Assembly (NCBI GenBank): GCA_026399205.1
Contig: JAPLRL010000041.1
Location: 1-57,770 of the forward strand
DNA from: Gammaproteobacteria bacterium
GTDB taxonomy: Bacteria > Pseudomonadota > Gammaproteobacteria > Legionellales > Legionellaceae
Reading direction: 5' to 3'
DNA length: 57,770 nucleotides
The first letter of the stretch is position 1, and the number at the start of each line of letters is the position of its first letter. Under the pieces are notes generated by a model. The model made no database searches and was not told the DNA's origin. It saw only the letters and a list, made by a program, of their open reading frames with translations. This document shows, piece by piece, positions 26,279 through 34,757 of this stretch. The position numbers were made by a program, and so were the translations under genes.

Positions 26279-28144
26279 ATGTTACAAAAATTAAATGAGC
26301 GTATTCGCGGTTTTGTTGCCTGGGTAGTGGTGATATTAATTTCACTGGTTTTTGTGTTGTTTGGCGTGGATTATTATTTACAATCGCGAGAGTCTTCTGA
26401 AAATGTAGCCACGGTCAACGCCCAGCCTATTTCTACACGAGATTTTGACCTGCGTTATCGGCGCATTCGTCAACAAGAAATGTCTCAAGGACACGTCGAT
26501 AATGAACTTCTTTTAAAACAACAGGTGTTAGAAGATTTAATTTTAAAAACAATCCTGATCGAAGCCGCACATCACAACGGATTATTCATTAGCACTGAAG
26601 AAGGCATGGCTGAGGTCGTTAAAATCCCTCAATTCCAAGAAGAGGGACATTTCTCAACAAAACGCTATCAGCAGGTGTTAGCGAATGCGATGTATACCCC
26701 GACTACACTGTTGAATGAACTCATGCAAGGCATGTTAGTGAATCAGCAGCGCTTTGGGTTTGTGGGCAGTGAGTTTGGTTTAACCTCCGAATTAGAACAA
26801 TATGCCAATTCGCTGTATGAAAAACGCGATTATGAGTATGTGGTGTTGCCGTTGTCACAAGTAAAAGACAAAATCGTTATTTCAGCAGAAGAGATGCAGC
26901 AATATTACCAGCAGCATCAACAAGAATTCATTGCGCCTCTACAAGTGCAAATTGCCTATTTAGCGCTGTCGGTTGATGATTTGAAACCGCAGGTCCAGTT
27001 AACAGATAAAGCCTTACAAACCTATTATGATGAAAATAAAGATAACTTTAGTACGCCAGCGCGCTGGAAAGTGCAGCATATTTTGTTTGCCATCCCTCAA
27101 CAATCAAGTGCTGCTGCGGCCGATAAAGTAAAGCAACGGGCGCAACAAGCCTATGATTTTTTGAATAAGCACCCAAATGAGTTTACCAAATGGGCGCAAA
27201 CCAAATCAGATGACCCCATTTCAGCTAAGAAAAATGGCGAATTACCGTGGATGACCGCGGGGCAGTCTGAGCTAGACGCAGTTTTATTGACCCTCAGTAA
27301 ACCGGGTGACATGGCAAAACCTGCTCAAACAAAAAATGGCTTTGAGCTGGTTAAACTCGTCGCCTTCGAACCTTCAAAAACTAAACCTTACACAGCAGTG
27401 AGTGGTGTGATCCGTGAACAATTACTCAATGAGCATGCACAAACGTTGTATTTGAAAGAGGTCGAAAAGTTAGGCGAGCTCAGTTATCAATATCCAGAGA
27501 CGCTAGAACCCGTCGCAGATGCGCTACATTTAACGATCGCACATAGCCAGCCCTTCTCACAGCAAGAGAGCAAAGAGAAGCTCACAGGGCTTGCACAGGT
27601 GAAAACAGCCGCATTGAGCCCAGATGTATTAGAGCAGGGGAATAACAGTGAGGTCGTGCAAGTCGATGATACGCATGTGGTGGTCTTAAGAGTGGAGAAA
27701 AAAATACCTTCAAGACTGCTGTCATTTGATGAGGCTAAACCGACGATTATCAAACAACTTATGGCGACAAAAAGCAAAGCGTTGCTTGAAGTGACCGGGG
27801 CTGATTTCATGAAAGGTCAACAAGCCCCATGGGTTAAATCGTTAACTTGGCATCAAGAAAAAGCAGTCAAGCGTGATGAAGAAACCACGCAGCCTCAATT
27901 ACGCACTTTGGCCTTTGAAATGCATACAATCGGCGCAATGAAAGGGGCCTTCTTAGCTGATGGCAATTATGCGGTTGTTCGTTTAAAGCAAATTGTCCAT
28001 GAACCCTTAAAGTCCCTTGATCACGAGCAGACACAAGCCGTGATGCAGCAACTGGAGTCTACGCTTGGGTTGTTAGAGTATGATTTGTATACGCGAGCGT
28101 TGGTTGAGAAAGCGAAGGTTGTGCGTGAGAAGTTAGAGGGGTAG
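26279..28144 (+). CDS. ppiD: Periplasmic chaperone PpiD (SurA/PPIC-type, membrane anchored)
   Basis: 621 residues. A single membrane anchor (FVAWVVVILISLVFVLFGV, about 12-30) follows a short cytoplasmic N-terminus; the rest is periplasmic. A SurA_N-like chaperone domain occupies about 35-180. The parvulin domain at about 258-355 contains WKVQHILFAIP, GELPWMTAGQSELDAV and TKNGFELVKL. PpiD helps outer-membrane and secreted proteins leave the Sec translocon; its parvulin domain is usually poorly active. Its start lies 22 bp after the terminator, consistent with its own promoter. Location after hupB is conserved. Confidence 0.95.
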   Translation: MLQKLNERIRGFVAWVVVILISLVFVLFGVDYYLQSRESSENVATVNAQPISTRDFDLRYRRIRQQEMSQGHVDNELLLKQQVLEDLILKTILIEAAHHNGLFISTEEGMAEVVKIPQFQEEGHFSTKRYQQVLANAMYTPTTLLNELMQGMLVNQQRFGFVGSEFGLTSELEQYANSLYEKRDYEYVVLPLSQVKDKIVISAEEMQQYYQQHQQEFIAPLQVQIAYLALSVDDLKPQVQLTDKALQTYYDENKDNFSTPARWKVQHILFAIPQQSSAAAADKVKQRAQQAYDFLNKHPNEFTKWAQTKSDDPISAKKNGELPWMTAGQSELDAVLLTLSKPGDMAKPAQTKNGFELVKLVAFEPSKTKPYTAVSGVIREQLLNEHAQTLYLKEVEKLGELSYQYPETLEPVADALHLTIAHSQPFSQQESKEKLTGLAQVKTAALSPDVLEQGNNSEVVQVDDTHVVVLRVEKKIPSRLLSFDEAKPTIIKQLMATKSKALLEVTGADFMKGQQAPWVKSLTWHQEKAVKRDEETTQPQLRTLAFEMHTIGAMKGAFLADGNYAVVRLKQIVHEPLKSLDHEQTQAVMQQLESTLGLLEYDLYTRALVEKAKVVREKLEG

Positions 28145-28148
28145 GTTA

Positions 28149-28200
28149 TGCGCATATCTTTAGTTTTACGCCGATCCGCGTAAAACTAAAGATGTGTGCA
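28149..28200. terminator. Long perfect-core hairpin between convergent genes
   Basis: ATCTTTAGTTTTACGC and GCGTAAAACTAAAGAT pair around CGATCC, with weaker pairing extending to TGCGCA/TGTGCA. It lies between ppiD and the convergent gene ending at 28222. It has no T-run, so a classical terminator is doubtful; an mRNA 3' end stabiliser or cruciform is equally possible. Confidence 0.55.
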
Positions 28201-28221
28201 TACCTTACAATTATATCTGAT

Positions 28222-28812
28222 TCACTGATTGCTATGACTCTGACGCAGAAATGCTGCCTGATTATACGTATTTAATGGCAAGAACAAATCATTTTTATAA
28301 TGTTCTTGTAGACTAGGCGTTTGCTGTTTTTCTGCCGTGTTGCCAAGGCTTGAAAGGCTTGCAGGTGTTTTAGCAACAACTTCACTTTGAGCAATCTGAA
28401 CCGCCGTTTTTTCACCCTGGATTTCAACTGAGGATCCGGTAACAATCAAGAGACATGCCGCGGCAACAATCCCTAATCCAACTCCCAATGCAACGATAGG
28501 GACCAATCCGGCAAGTATTGAAAGTACGATGAATAAAACAAACGCAGTTGAAGGCGCGCCCAAAAGCAGAAGCCTAGCTGTAGATTTAGATGGATCGAAT
28601 TGACTACCCGGATCTTGAGAGCGGAAAGCAGGTGGTGTGGCGGCATATAAGATAGATTTTGTAAGGTTCGACTTTCTATCTAAGCCTGTTAACCTATTAA
28701 AGGCATCGGCGATGCCAGCAATAATTAAGGCAGGAAGGATTAAGCAAGTAACACCCACCGTCCGAATGGCATATCCTATTTGAATGATGGTTTTAGAGGT
28801 ATCAAGTATCAT
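28222..28812 (-). CDS. Hypothetical membrane protein
   Basis: 196 residues from ATG 28812 (MILDTSKTII), chosen because ACAGGACC lies 8-13 bases upstream; an ATG at 28863 would add 17 polar residues. One hydrophobic stretch lies at about 12-35 and a pair of long Ala/Leu/Val/Gly-rich segments at about 78-125, followed by a polar, probably disordered C-terminal tail of about 70 residues (SSVEIQGEKTAVQIAQSEVV...). I recognise no domain. Hairpin-like membrane segments with a long soluble tail occur in membrane-inserted effectors of intracellular bacteria, but nothing here proves that. Confidence 0.6.
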   Translation of the reverse strand: MILDTSKTIIQIGYAIRTVGVTCLILPALIIAGIADAFNRLTGLDRKSNLTKSILYAATPPAFRSQDPGSQFDPSKSTARLLLLGAPSTAFVLFIVLSILAGLVPIVALGVGLGIVAAACLLIVTGSSVEIQGEKTAVQIAQSEVVAKTPASLSSLGNTAEKQQTPSLQEHYKNDLFLPLNTYNQAAFLRQSHSNQ

Positions 28813-28896
28813 AGTCGTGGTCCTGTTGTTATATGAAGGCCACAATGATAAATTTTGTTTCATTCAATGTCAAAGTTTTTCCATAAGCTAAGGATG

Positions 28897-28975
28897 GTAG
28901 CCTGGATGCAGTGCAGTGAAATCCGGGAATTCGGTGCCACTGATCCCGGATTTCGCTGCGCTGCATCCAGGCTAC
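28897..28975. repeat. GTAGCCTGGATGC inverted repeat
   Basis: GTAGCCTGGATGCAGTGCAG and CTGCGCTGCATCCAGGCTAC face each other, with GAAATCCGGGA/TCCCGGATTTC pairing inside. The only copy in the window; similar REP-like sequences are common in gammaproteobacteria. It sits in the 490-bp gap between the membrane-protein gene and ubiC. Confidence 0.8.
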
Positions 28976-29071
28976 ACACCCCATGGTATCTCGTCTATTT
29001 ATATAGTGTTATATTATATAAATATGAAATATTTCATTGTGAAGTGTAACTAATATGCGTCATTCGGAGTC

Positions 29072-29244
29072 GTAGGGTGGACAAAGGAGCCTAGCGATGA
29101 GCTCTATCGGTTAAGACAATCTTTCAGGCGACGTGCCCACCAGGGTAGCTCGTAGCCTAGCTAGCTCCGAGCGATGGTGGGCACGTCGCCAGAGGGTTTA
29201 CAGTAAGCGGATGGCTCAATGCTTGGCTCCTTTGTCCACCCTAC
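29072..29244. repeat. GTAGGGTGGACAAAGGAGC long palindrome, copy 1
   Basis: 173 bp beginning GTAGGGTGGACAAAGGAGC and ending with its reverse complement; an inner pair GGCGACGTGCCCACC / GGTGGGCACGTCGCC also pairs. No flanking duplication found. Related copies: 32308-32487 (full), 50015-50098 (half) and 10629-10672 (decayed). Confidence 0.8.
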
Positions 29245-29303
29245 GAATCTGGATGATGCGATGAGTCAATTGTTACCCTGATGTTATGATTTAGGAGATT
29301 GTT

Positions 29304-29852
29304 TTGTTGTTAAGTACTTTTCAGCCCATGCCGCTAGCCTTATTAGCGTGGCTGCGTTGCCAGCATGCTATCACAGATAAATTAAGCAAAGTTGCTCAGG
29401 ATGTTCGGGTCGAAGTTTTATCGCATCAGTGGCAGCCAACAAACTATTGGGAGCGTCAGGTCCTGGGGCTGAAAGATAACACTTTAATTCGCCGCGATGT
29501 CGTGATTTCCGCAGCAAATCAAGCCTGTTGGTTTGCCAGAACAATGATTCCCGAGCAGGCCTATCAACATGATCCGGCCTTTTTTGATCGCTTAGAACAT
29601 GTTTCACTGGCAACGCTGGTTTACGACGAACCTCGAGTGGTGAGAGAGCGCATGCATAGTTATAGTTTTTCCCCGGCAGTGTTAGAATACCATTGGTTAC
29701 CCCACGCTTGGAGTGAAGGTCAAACCCCTTTGTGGGGACGGCTATCGACCTTTTGTTTTGACGGTCACTTTTATTTTTATTTATTTGAAATTTTTTTACC
29801 GAGGTTTATTCGTGCACTTGAAAGCAGCTTGCCGATTAATGCGGTTGGATAA
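29304..29852 (+). CDS. ubiC: Chorismate lyase
   Basis: 182 residues from a TTG at 29304, supported by TAGGAG eight bases before; an ATG at 29328 is the alternative. The protein has the family features WERQVLGLKD, a conserved Arg after VRRDV-like context (LIRRDVVIS), and ARTMIPE. It converts chorismate to 4-hydroxybenzoate and pyruvate, the first committed step of ubiquinone synthesis in the cytoplasm. ubiA starts inside its 3' end, so the two are coupled and act in sequence. The C-terminus (FEIFLPRFIRAL) fits the usual ending. Confidence 0.88.
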   Translation: MLLSTFQPMPLALLAWLRCQHAITDKLSKVAQDVRVEVLSHQWQPTNYWERQVLGLKDNTLIRRDVVISAANQACWFARTMIPEQAYQHDPAFFDRLEHVSLATLVYDEPRVVRERMHSYSFSPAVLEYHWLPHAWSEGQTPLWGRLSTFCFDGHFYFYLFEIFLPRFIRALESSLPINAVG

Positions 29853-30648
29853 ACCGATTGGGATTGCCTTATTATGGTGGCCAACTGCCTGGGCCCTGTG
29901 GACTGCGGGGAACGGTCATCCTGATGGGTCTATTATATTGTATTTTTTTCTAGGGACGATCGTGATGCGCTCTGCGGGCTGTGTCATGAATGATATTGCA
30001 GATAGGCGTATTGATTTACATGTGAGTCGTACGCGCAATCGACCTTTGGCAGCAGGCGAAATTGGCTTACTTGAAGCATTTCTGTGGTTAGGGGGGCTTT
30101 GTGTTGTTGCTTTATGGATTTTACTGCAATTGCCAAGAGCGTGTTTTTACTATGCGTTACCCGCTTTGATATTGGCGCTGAGTTACCCCTTTTTTAAACG
30201 ATTTTTTCCTACGCCACAAATGGTGCTATCGCTGGCGTTTTCGATGGGCATTCCCATGAGCTATGTTGCACAAGCGCATTCTTTTGATGCTTCGATGTGG
30301 ATGTTGATGCTGATCAATGTGTTGTGGGTACTGGCTTATGACACGGCCTATGCTTGTGTTGATAAGCTTGACGATGAACAGATTGGAGTGCATTCTACTG
30401 CGCGGTTTTTTGGATATTTGGCACGTTACTGGGTGATTGGGTTATTGTTTCTCATGCATCTGTGTTGGTGGGGGGTGATTATTTTATTAGGGGAACCAAA
30501 ATTACTCATGTTTGCTTGGTGCGTGGCTGTCACCAATTTGATGTATCAGGGGCGATTATTGTTATCACCTCAACCAGCTAATTGGTTTCATGCTTTTAAG
30601 TTAAACGCATGGTATGGTTTTTGGATGTGGTTGGGGTTATTTATATAA
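29812..30648 (+). CDS. ubiA: 4-hydroxybenzoate octaprenyltransferase
   Basis: 278 residues from a GTG at 29812 (VHLKAACRLMRLDKPIG) preceded by CGAGG; the upstream open frame inside ubiC is not needed. About eight transmembrane helices. The two Asp-rich prenyl-diphosphate motifs are NDIADRRID (with RTRNRPLA after it) and DKLDDEQIG. It joins 4-hydroxybenzoate to a polyprenyl chain in the inner membrane, using the product of ubiC. It overlaps ubiC by 41 bp and the convergent outer-membrane-protein gene by 8 bp. Confidence 0.95.
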   Translation: MHLKAACRLMRLDKPIGIALLWWPTAWALWTAGNGHPDGSIILYFFLGTIVMRSAGCVMNDIADRRIDLHVSRTRNRPLAAGEIGLLEAFLWLGGLCVVALWILLQLPRACFYYALPALILALSYPFFKRFFPTPQMVLSLAFSMGIPMSYVAQAHSFDASMWMLMLINVLWVLAYDTAYACVDKLDDEQIGVHSTARFFGYLARYWVIGLLFLMHLCWWGVIILLGEPKLLMFAWCVAVTNLMYQGRLLLSPQPANWFHAFKLNAWYGFWMWLGLFI

Positions 30649-31522
30649 ATGTATACGCTATCCCTGCGCCTGCATAATAATCAACGCGCGTTCCGGGGTT
30701 GGCCCAATGTTGTTCAATGGGGATGGAAAAGCCGGTTCTGATGATCCACTTTGGGGTTGAAAACCAGAGTGAGGGTGAAAAATAGAGTATATTTCCATCT
30801 AATAATTTACCCTGATTGGATTGAAAGGCTTCCGGTAAGGGGACTGTACTGGTTTGATCGTATTGGCCGTTGAGCTCTAGAAACCACGCGCAAATATAGC
30901 GACCTGGTTGGCTACTGATATTCCGACCGACCCCTACTTCGTAATAATAACTAGGTCCTTTGGAACGATCTTGACGATGATCAAACAGTAAGACCCCAGG
31001 TGCAGCAAACCAGATCCAATCAACAAACGAGTGGTTGTAGGTGCCGCCAATAAAATAACTCGCTGTATTATAACTCACACCTTGAGTTCCAGTGGGGGCA
31101 CTCAATCTAGCAATGACCGAGGCTTGTTCCGTGTCACTTCGTGATATACGCTGATAAACCGCATATTGACCCTGGATGCCCATATCCCCAAACCCTGAAA
31201 CATGGTGATGATTGAGGGTCTCAGAGGGGGTTGTCGGGAGTATAAGTAATAAAGAGGTTCTGGTTGAAGTCCCAAACAGTAGATCGAGATTTGATCCAAT
31301 ATATTGCAGTTTATTTCCTTTCAGTAAATTAGGCTTGAAGCGACCTTGGAGTTGGCCTGGGTTTAGAATATTAGATCCGAATGAGAAGAAAGCGGCAGGG
31401 CGTTGTGAGCGGGGAAGTGAGAAGTTGCCGATTGCGTCGGGTTCTGGCAAAGCGGCGTGGCTGTTTGTTGTTAGGAAACAAAAAACCAACATGATTTTTA
31501 TTGTTTTGTTGAGACGCATCAT
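30641..31522 (-). CDS. Putative outer-membrane beta-barrel protein
   Basis: 293 residues. An N-terminal signal peptide (IMLVFCFLTTNSHA, cleaved before ALPEPD) is clear. The mature part alternates polar and hydrophobic residues in short strands, with aromatic girdle residues and a final AGAGIAYTFI ending in an aromatic/aliphatic pair, as outer-membrane barrels do. FGDMGIQGQYAVYQR and SAPTGTQG resemble strand/turn features of the transporter-like barrels of the Phenol_MetA_deg/DUF3187-style group, a resemblance I hold loosely. Substrate or role unknown. The 3' end overlaps the convergent ubiA by 8 bp. Confidence 0.7.
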   Translation of the reverse strand: MMRLNKTIKIMLVFCFLTTNSHAALPEPDAIGNFSLPRSQRPAAFFSFGSNILNPGQLQGRFKPNLLKGNKLQYIGSNLDLLFGTSTRTSLLLILPTTPSETLNHHHVSGFGDMGIQGQYAVYQRISRSDTEQASVIARLSAPTGTQGVSYNTASYFIGGTYNHSFVDWIWFAAPGVLLFDHRQDRSKGPSYYYEVGVGRNISSQPGRYICAWFLELNGQYDQTSTVPLPEAFQSNQGKLLDGNILYFSPSLWFSTPKWIIRTGFSIPIEQHWANPGTRVDYYAGAGIAYTFI

Positions 31523-31540
31523 GCTATGACGGGTTCCATG

Positions 31541-32260
31541 TTATTGCTTTGTGATCTCAATAAACCCAGTGACAATCGGTTTATTTTTACCATAACACCA
31601 ATTTTCCTCTGAGAAATCAGGATCGTTAAACTCAGAAGTAGTTGTGTATGGAGCAAATAGGGTACGTAGTTCATTAAGAGAAAAATAACGAACACCTGCA
31701 CTGGCATCATAGGGTTGTGGTTCAGGTGAGCAGTCTGTTGTGATTAAAAGCTTACCTCCCGGAGACAGTATACGGTACATTTCTGCAATGGCTTGTTCAA
31801 CCGCTGGGATGCGTTCAATGACAGAAAGGGCAATGATACAATCAAAAGACCGATCTGGAAGATTGATAGCAGTTGCATTGATATTGCGTAATTTAATGCC
31901 GGATTGTTTGACTATTTTTGACCAATCAAAATAAAATGCTTCTGTTGGTTTTTTGGGCGCAAGGTTTGTTTTTCTAAGTAAACTTTTGATACATCGATGC
32001 GTGAGCATGTCAGAGACGGTCACGTCTGGAAACTGCTGATGTAAAAAAATGCCGAGATAGGTGTTAAACGATCCAATATCAAGAATTTTTGCGCTTTTAT
32101 TTATGGATTGGAGTGCTGTTAAAATCTGACAGAGCTCCCAGTCCCGCATGCGAATGGGATAGGGGTAGTTCGGTCCGACGATCGTTTTGATGGTTTGATC
32201 GTAGTCTTTTAGCATGTTATGGAACTCATGTGTTAGGTCACTTTGTCGTAAAAAATTCAT
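31541..32260 (-). CDS. Class I SAM-dependent methyltransferase
   Basis: 239 residues from ATG 32260 (MNFLRQSDLTHEF), preceded by TTGGAGAAAC; the frame is open for 20 further codons upstream. Motif I is AKILDIGSFNTYLGIF, less glycine-rich than the common E/DxGxGxG. NATAINLPDRSFDCIIALSVIERI is the motif II/post-II region of Methyltransf_11 enzymes, and ILSPGGKLLITTD is the typical strand before motif III. Substrate unknown; such enzymes act on small molecules, lipids or sugars. It ends 18 bp before the start of the outer-membrane-protein gene and reads the same way, so the two may be an operon. Confidence 0.85.
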   Translation of the reverse strand: MNFLRQSDLTHEFHNMLKDYDQTIKTIVGPNYPYPIRMRDWELCQILTALQSINKSAKILDIGSFNTYLGIFLHQQFPDVTVSDMLTHRCIKSLLRKTNLAPKKPTEAFYFDWSKIVKQSGIKLRNINATAINLPDRSFDCIIALSVIERIPAVEQAIAEMYRILSPGGKLLITTDCSPEPQPYDASAGVRYFSLNELRTLFAPYTTTSEFNDPDFSEENWCYGKNKPIVTGFIEITKQ

Positions 32261-32307
32261 GTTGTTTCTCCAATATAATCTCGACTGTGTAGGACGGCAC
32301 GGTCGTT

Positions 32308-32487
32308 GTAGGGTGGGCAAAGGAGCCTGGCATTGAGCCAGCTACTTGCTCGGCTCTTTCGGCGACGTGCCCACCGGTGGCTGGGAGCTACCTCGAAGCC
32401 CTGATTCCGAGTTACCATGGTGGGCACGTCGCCTGACAGATTGTCTTAACCGGTAGGTTTATCGCTAGGCTCCTTTGTCCACCCTAC
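32308..32487. repeat. GTAGGGTGGACAAAGGAGC long palindrome, copy 2
   Basis: 180 bp; the left end GTAGGGTGGGCAAAGGAGCC is complementary to GGCTCCTTTGTCCACCCTAC at the right end. An inner GGCGACGTGCCCACC also pairs. It fills the gap between the methyltransferase and E2 genes. Confidence 0.8.
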
Positions 32488-32529
32488 AAATACCCGACGC
32501 CCCGACATCACTACCATAATCCACACCGC

Positions 32530-33639
32530 TCACGCCTGACTCAACGCCTGCATACATGCCCCTAAAAACCGCGTGGCTTCGCCGCCTGTTACTGCGCGAT
32601 GATCAAAAGTCAGCGATAGCGGTAAAATGGGGTGAATGACGGCTTTATTTTCATGCGCTACTGCACCTTGGTAGGCTCTACCCACACCTAATATAGCAAC
32701 ACTGGGCGGCACGATAATTGGGGTGGCATAGCGGCCTGCAAATTTACCGAAATTAGACAGCGTGATGGTCGAACCTTTGAGTGATTCTGCAGGGACCGTT
32801 CTTGCTTGTACTGCTGTTTTATATTCATTAATTTGTTGTCGTAATGCTTTATCAGACACTGCCGCGACGTCATGTAAAACCGGGACAAATAAACCGGCTT
32901 CACTATCAATCGCGAGCCCAATATTGATGTCTTTCACGCAGTTTCTGGCAAAATGAGTATCGTCGAACCAGGCGTTGAGCGCGGGCTCGGCGATACATGC
33001 GGCAATCATCGCGCGAATGAGACGCAGGGTTAGATCGGTGTCTTTGGGCCAAAGATGGATGTCGACTTCATCATAAATGGTGACAGGCACAATGCGTTGA
33101 TGAGCGTCAATCATCGATTGCAGCATGGCACGCCTGACCCCGCGTAAGGGCTCAAAGCCTTCTGGTAAGGGGGTTTGTTGTTGGCGGGCTTGCTCGATAT
33201 CTGATTTTGTAATCAGGCCTTGGTTGCCTGAGCCTTGAATGAGCGTTAAATCGACGTTGAGTTGTTTTGCTAATAAGCGCAACGCAGGTGTTGCTTTGAC
33301 GCGAATGTTCGCTTGATGTGTCGAGCCCACGGTAAAGTTGTCTTCTGTGGCGTGGGTGTTTTCTTCTAATTTTCCAACCACGGTGCCTTGATCGCTGACT
33401 TGTGTATCTGAGGTGAAGCTCATTAAGGGGGCACCCGTTTTAATGATGTCACCAGGTTTACCAAAAAGCTCTGCGATAGTGCCTGATTGTGGGGCAGGCA
33501 CATCAACGACAGCTTTGGCTGTTTCCATCGAGACTAAAGGTTGATCTTGCTCGATATGATCGCCCACTTTAACATACCACTGGTGAATTTCCGCATCTGG
33601 TAACCCTTCACCCAAATCAGGTAGATAAAACATACTCAT
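32530..33639 (-). CDS. Dihydrolipoyl acyltransferase (E2) of a 2-oxo-acid dehydrogenase
   Basis: 369 residues from ATG 33639, six bases after AAGGA; ATG 33645 directly abuts that sequence. One lipoyl domain (residues 1-75) with the lipoyl-lysine in SMETAKAVVD, one peripheral-subunit-binding domain (about 110-150: KATPALRLLAKQLNVDL, GLITKSDIE) and a short catalytic domain. The active-site motif is LTFDHRAVTGGEATRFL: the usual His-x3-Asp-Gly has Thr in place of Asp, a variant I believe is known in some E2 groups. It takes acyl groups from the E1 encoded just upstream and passes them to CoA. Pyruvate and branched-chain oxo-acids are both possible. No E3 gene is present here. Confidence 0.9.
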   Translation of the reverse strand: MSMFYLPDLGEGLPDAEIHQWYVKVGDHIEQDQPLVSMETAKAVVDVPAPQSGTIAELFGKPGDIIKTGAPLMSFTSDTQVSDQGTVVGKLEENTHATEDNFTVGSTHQANIRVKATPALRLLAKQLNVDLTLIQGSGNQGLITKSDIEQARQQQTPLPEGFEPLRGVRRAMLQSMIDAHQRIVPVTIYDEVDIHLWPKDTDLTLRLIRAMIAACIAEPALNAWFDDTHFARNCVKDINIGLAIDSEAGLFVPVLHDVAAVSDKALRQQINEYKTAVQARTVPAESLKGSTITLSNFGKFAGRYATPIIVPPSVAILGVGRAYQGAVAHENKAVIHPILPLSLTFDHRAVTGGEATRFLGACMQALSQA

Positions 33640-33672
33640 TTTCATTCCTTAATTATAATTGATGTTCCACCT

Positions 33673-33767
33673 CGTCATTCCGAATATCCGAGCCGCGACC
33701 GTTAGGGAGCGGAACTTTTTTAAACTTCCGCTCCCTAACGGTCGCGGCTCGGATATTCGGGATGACG
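33673..33767. repeat. 42-bp-arm hairpin within the dehydrogenase operon
   Basis: CGTCATTCCGAATATCCGAG... and its complement ending GGATATTCGGGATGACG pair over about 42 bases with one mismatch, around an 11-base loop containing a T-run. It occupies almost the whole E1beta-E2 gap. The outer CGTCATYCCGA resembles the GTAACT-family arms, but the GTAACT/AGTTAC ends are missing. Confidence 0.85.
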
Positions 33768-33782
33768 GGTGATCTATCACCC

Positions 33783-34757
33783 CTAATCCATGATGCAGAG
33801 GGTTGTTTGTTTAATGCGTTCAACACTGGGAATATAATATTTTTCTAATTGAAAATAGGGCATGGTGATGTCATAGCCTGTGACCCGTTGAACCGGCATG
33901 CGTAAATCAGAAAATGCATTTTCCATGATGAGCGCGCTGATTTCTGCGCCCACGCCCCCTGTTTTGGCGGCTTCGTGAATAATCACGCAGCGACCTGTTT
34001 TAATGACTGAGGCTAAAATAGTCTCGATGTCTAAGGGTTTGATGGTCGCAACGTCAATCACTTCACAATCAACACCTTCTTTAGCGAGCTCTTCAGCTGC
34101 CAACAGCGTTTCGTTCATGCTCGCCCCCCAACTGATCAAGGTGACATCTTTACCTGAACGCAAGGTAAAACACTGACCCAGCGGGAGCGCTTCACCATCG
34201 TCTTCAACCGCTTGTTTATGAAGGCGATAAATGCGTTTAGGCTCAAGAAAAATGACCGGATCAGGGTTTTGAATTGCGGCAAGCAATAAACCGTAAGCTC
34301 GTTTTGGGGAAGACGGAATGACGACTTGTAACCCAGGAATGTGAGCAAACAGGGCTTCCGTGCTTTCTGAATGGTGTTCTGGGGCTCGAATGCCGCCGCC
34401 AAACGGAGCCCTAAATACAGCAGGGCAATGCAAGCGACCCCGGGTTCGATTACGCATGCGGGCAGCATGGGTGATCAGTTGATTCATGGCAGGGTAGATA
34501 AACCCCATAAACTGAAATTCTGCAACGGGTTTTAACCCTTGGGAAGCCATGCCAATCGCAAGGCCTGCAATCATGGATTCCGCAAGTGGGGTGTCAAACA
34601 CACGGCGTTCGCCAAAACGAGATTGTAAGTCGGCAGTTGCCCGAAAAACGCCGCCATTTTTGCCAACATCTTCTCCAAAAATAATGACATTTTCATCGTC
34701 AGTGAGTGCACGAGCGAGGGCTAAATTAACGGCTTCAATGAGAGTAATGTTAGGCAT
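33783..34757 (-). CDS. E1 beta subunit of a 2-oxo-acid dehydrogenase
   Basis: 324 residues from ATG 34757 (MPNITLIEAVNLAL), overlapping the E1alpha 3' end by 8 bp; the open frame further upstream lies inside E1alpha. Typical transketolase-type subunit: IIFGEDVGKNGGVFRAT, VFDTPLAESMIAGLAIG, HSESTEALFAHIPGLQVVIP and the C-terminal domain CEVIDVATIKPLDIETI. It forms the heterotetrameric E1 with the alpha subunit and binds ThDP at the interface. The sequence is of the alpha/beta E1 class (Gram-positive PDH, BCKDH, acetoin DH). Confidence 0.95.
   Translation of the reverse strand: MPNITLIEAVNLALARALTDDENVIIFGEDVGKNGGVFRATADLQSRFGERRVFDTPLAESMIAGLAIGMASQGLKPVAEFQFMGFIYPAMNQLITHAARMRNRTRGRLHCPAVFRAPFGGGIRAPEHHSESTEALFAHIPGLQVVIPSSPKRAYGLLLAAIQNPDPVIFLEPKRIYRLHKQAVEDDGEALPLGQCFTLRSGKDVTLISWGASMNETLLAAEELAKEGVDCEVIDVATIKPLDIETILASVIKTGRCVIIHEAAKTGGVGAEISALIMENAFSDLRMPVQRVTGYDITMPYFQLEKYYIPSVERIKQTTLCIMD

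Noticed and set aside
28855-29049. 64-residue forward ORF before ubiC
   Set aside because: Runs through the GTAGCCTGGATGC inverted repeat and has no start signal.
30641-31522. Lipoprotein signal in the outer-membrane protein
   Set aside because: The sequence after the hydrophobic core is SHA-ALP without a lipobox cysteine.
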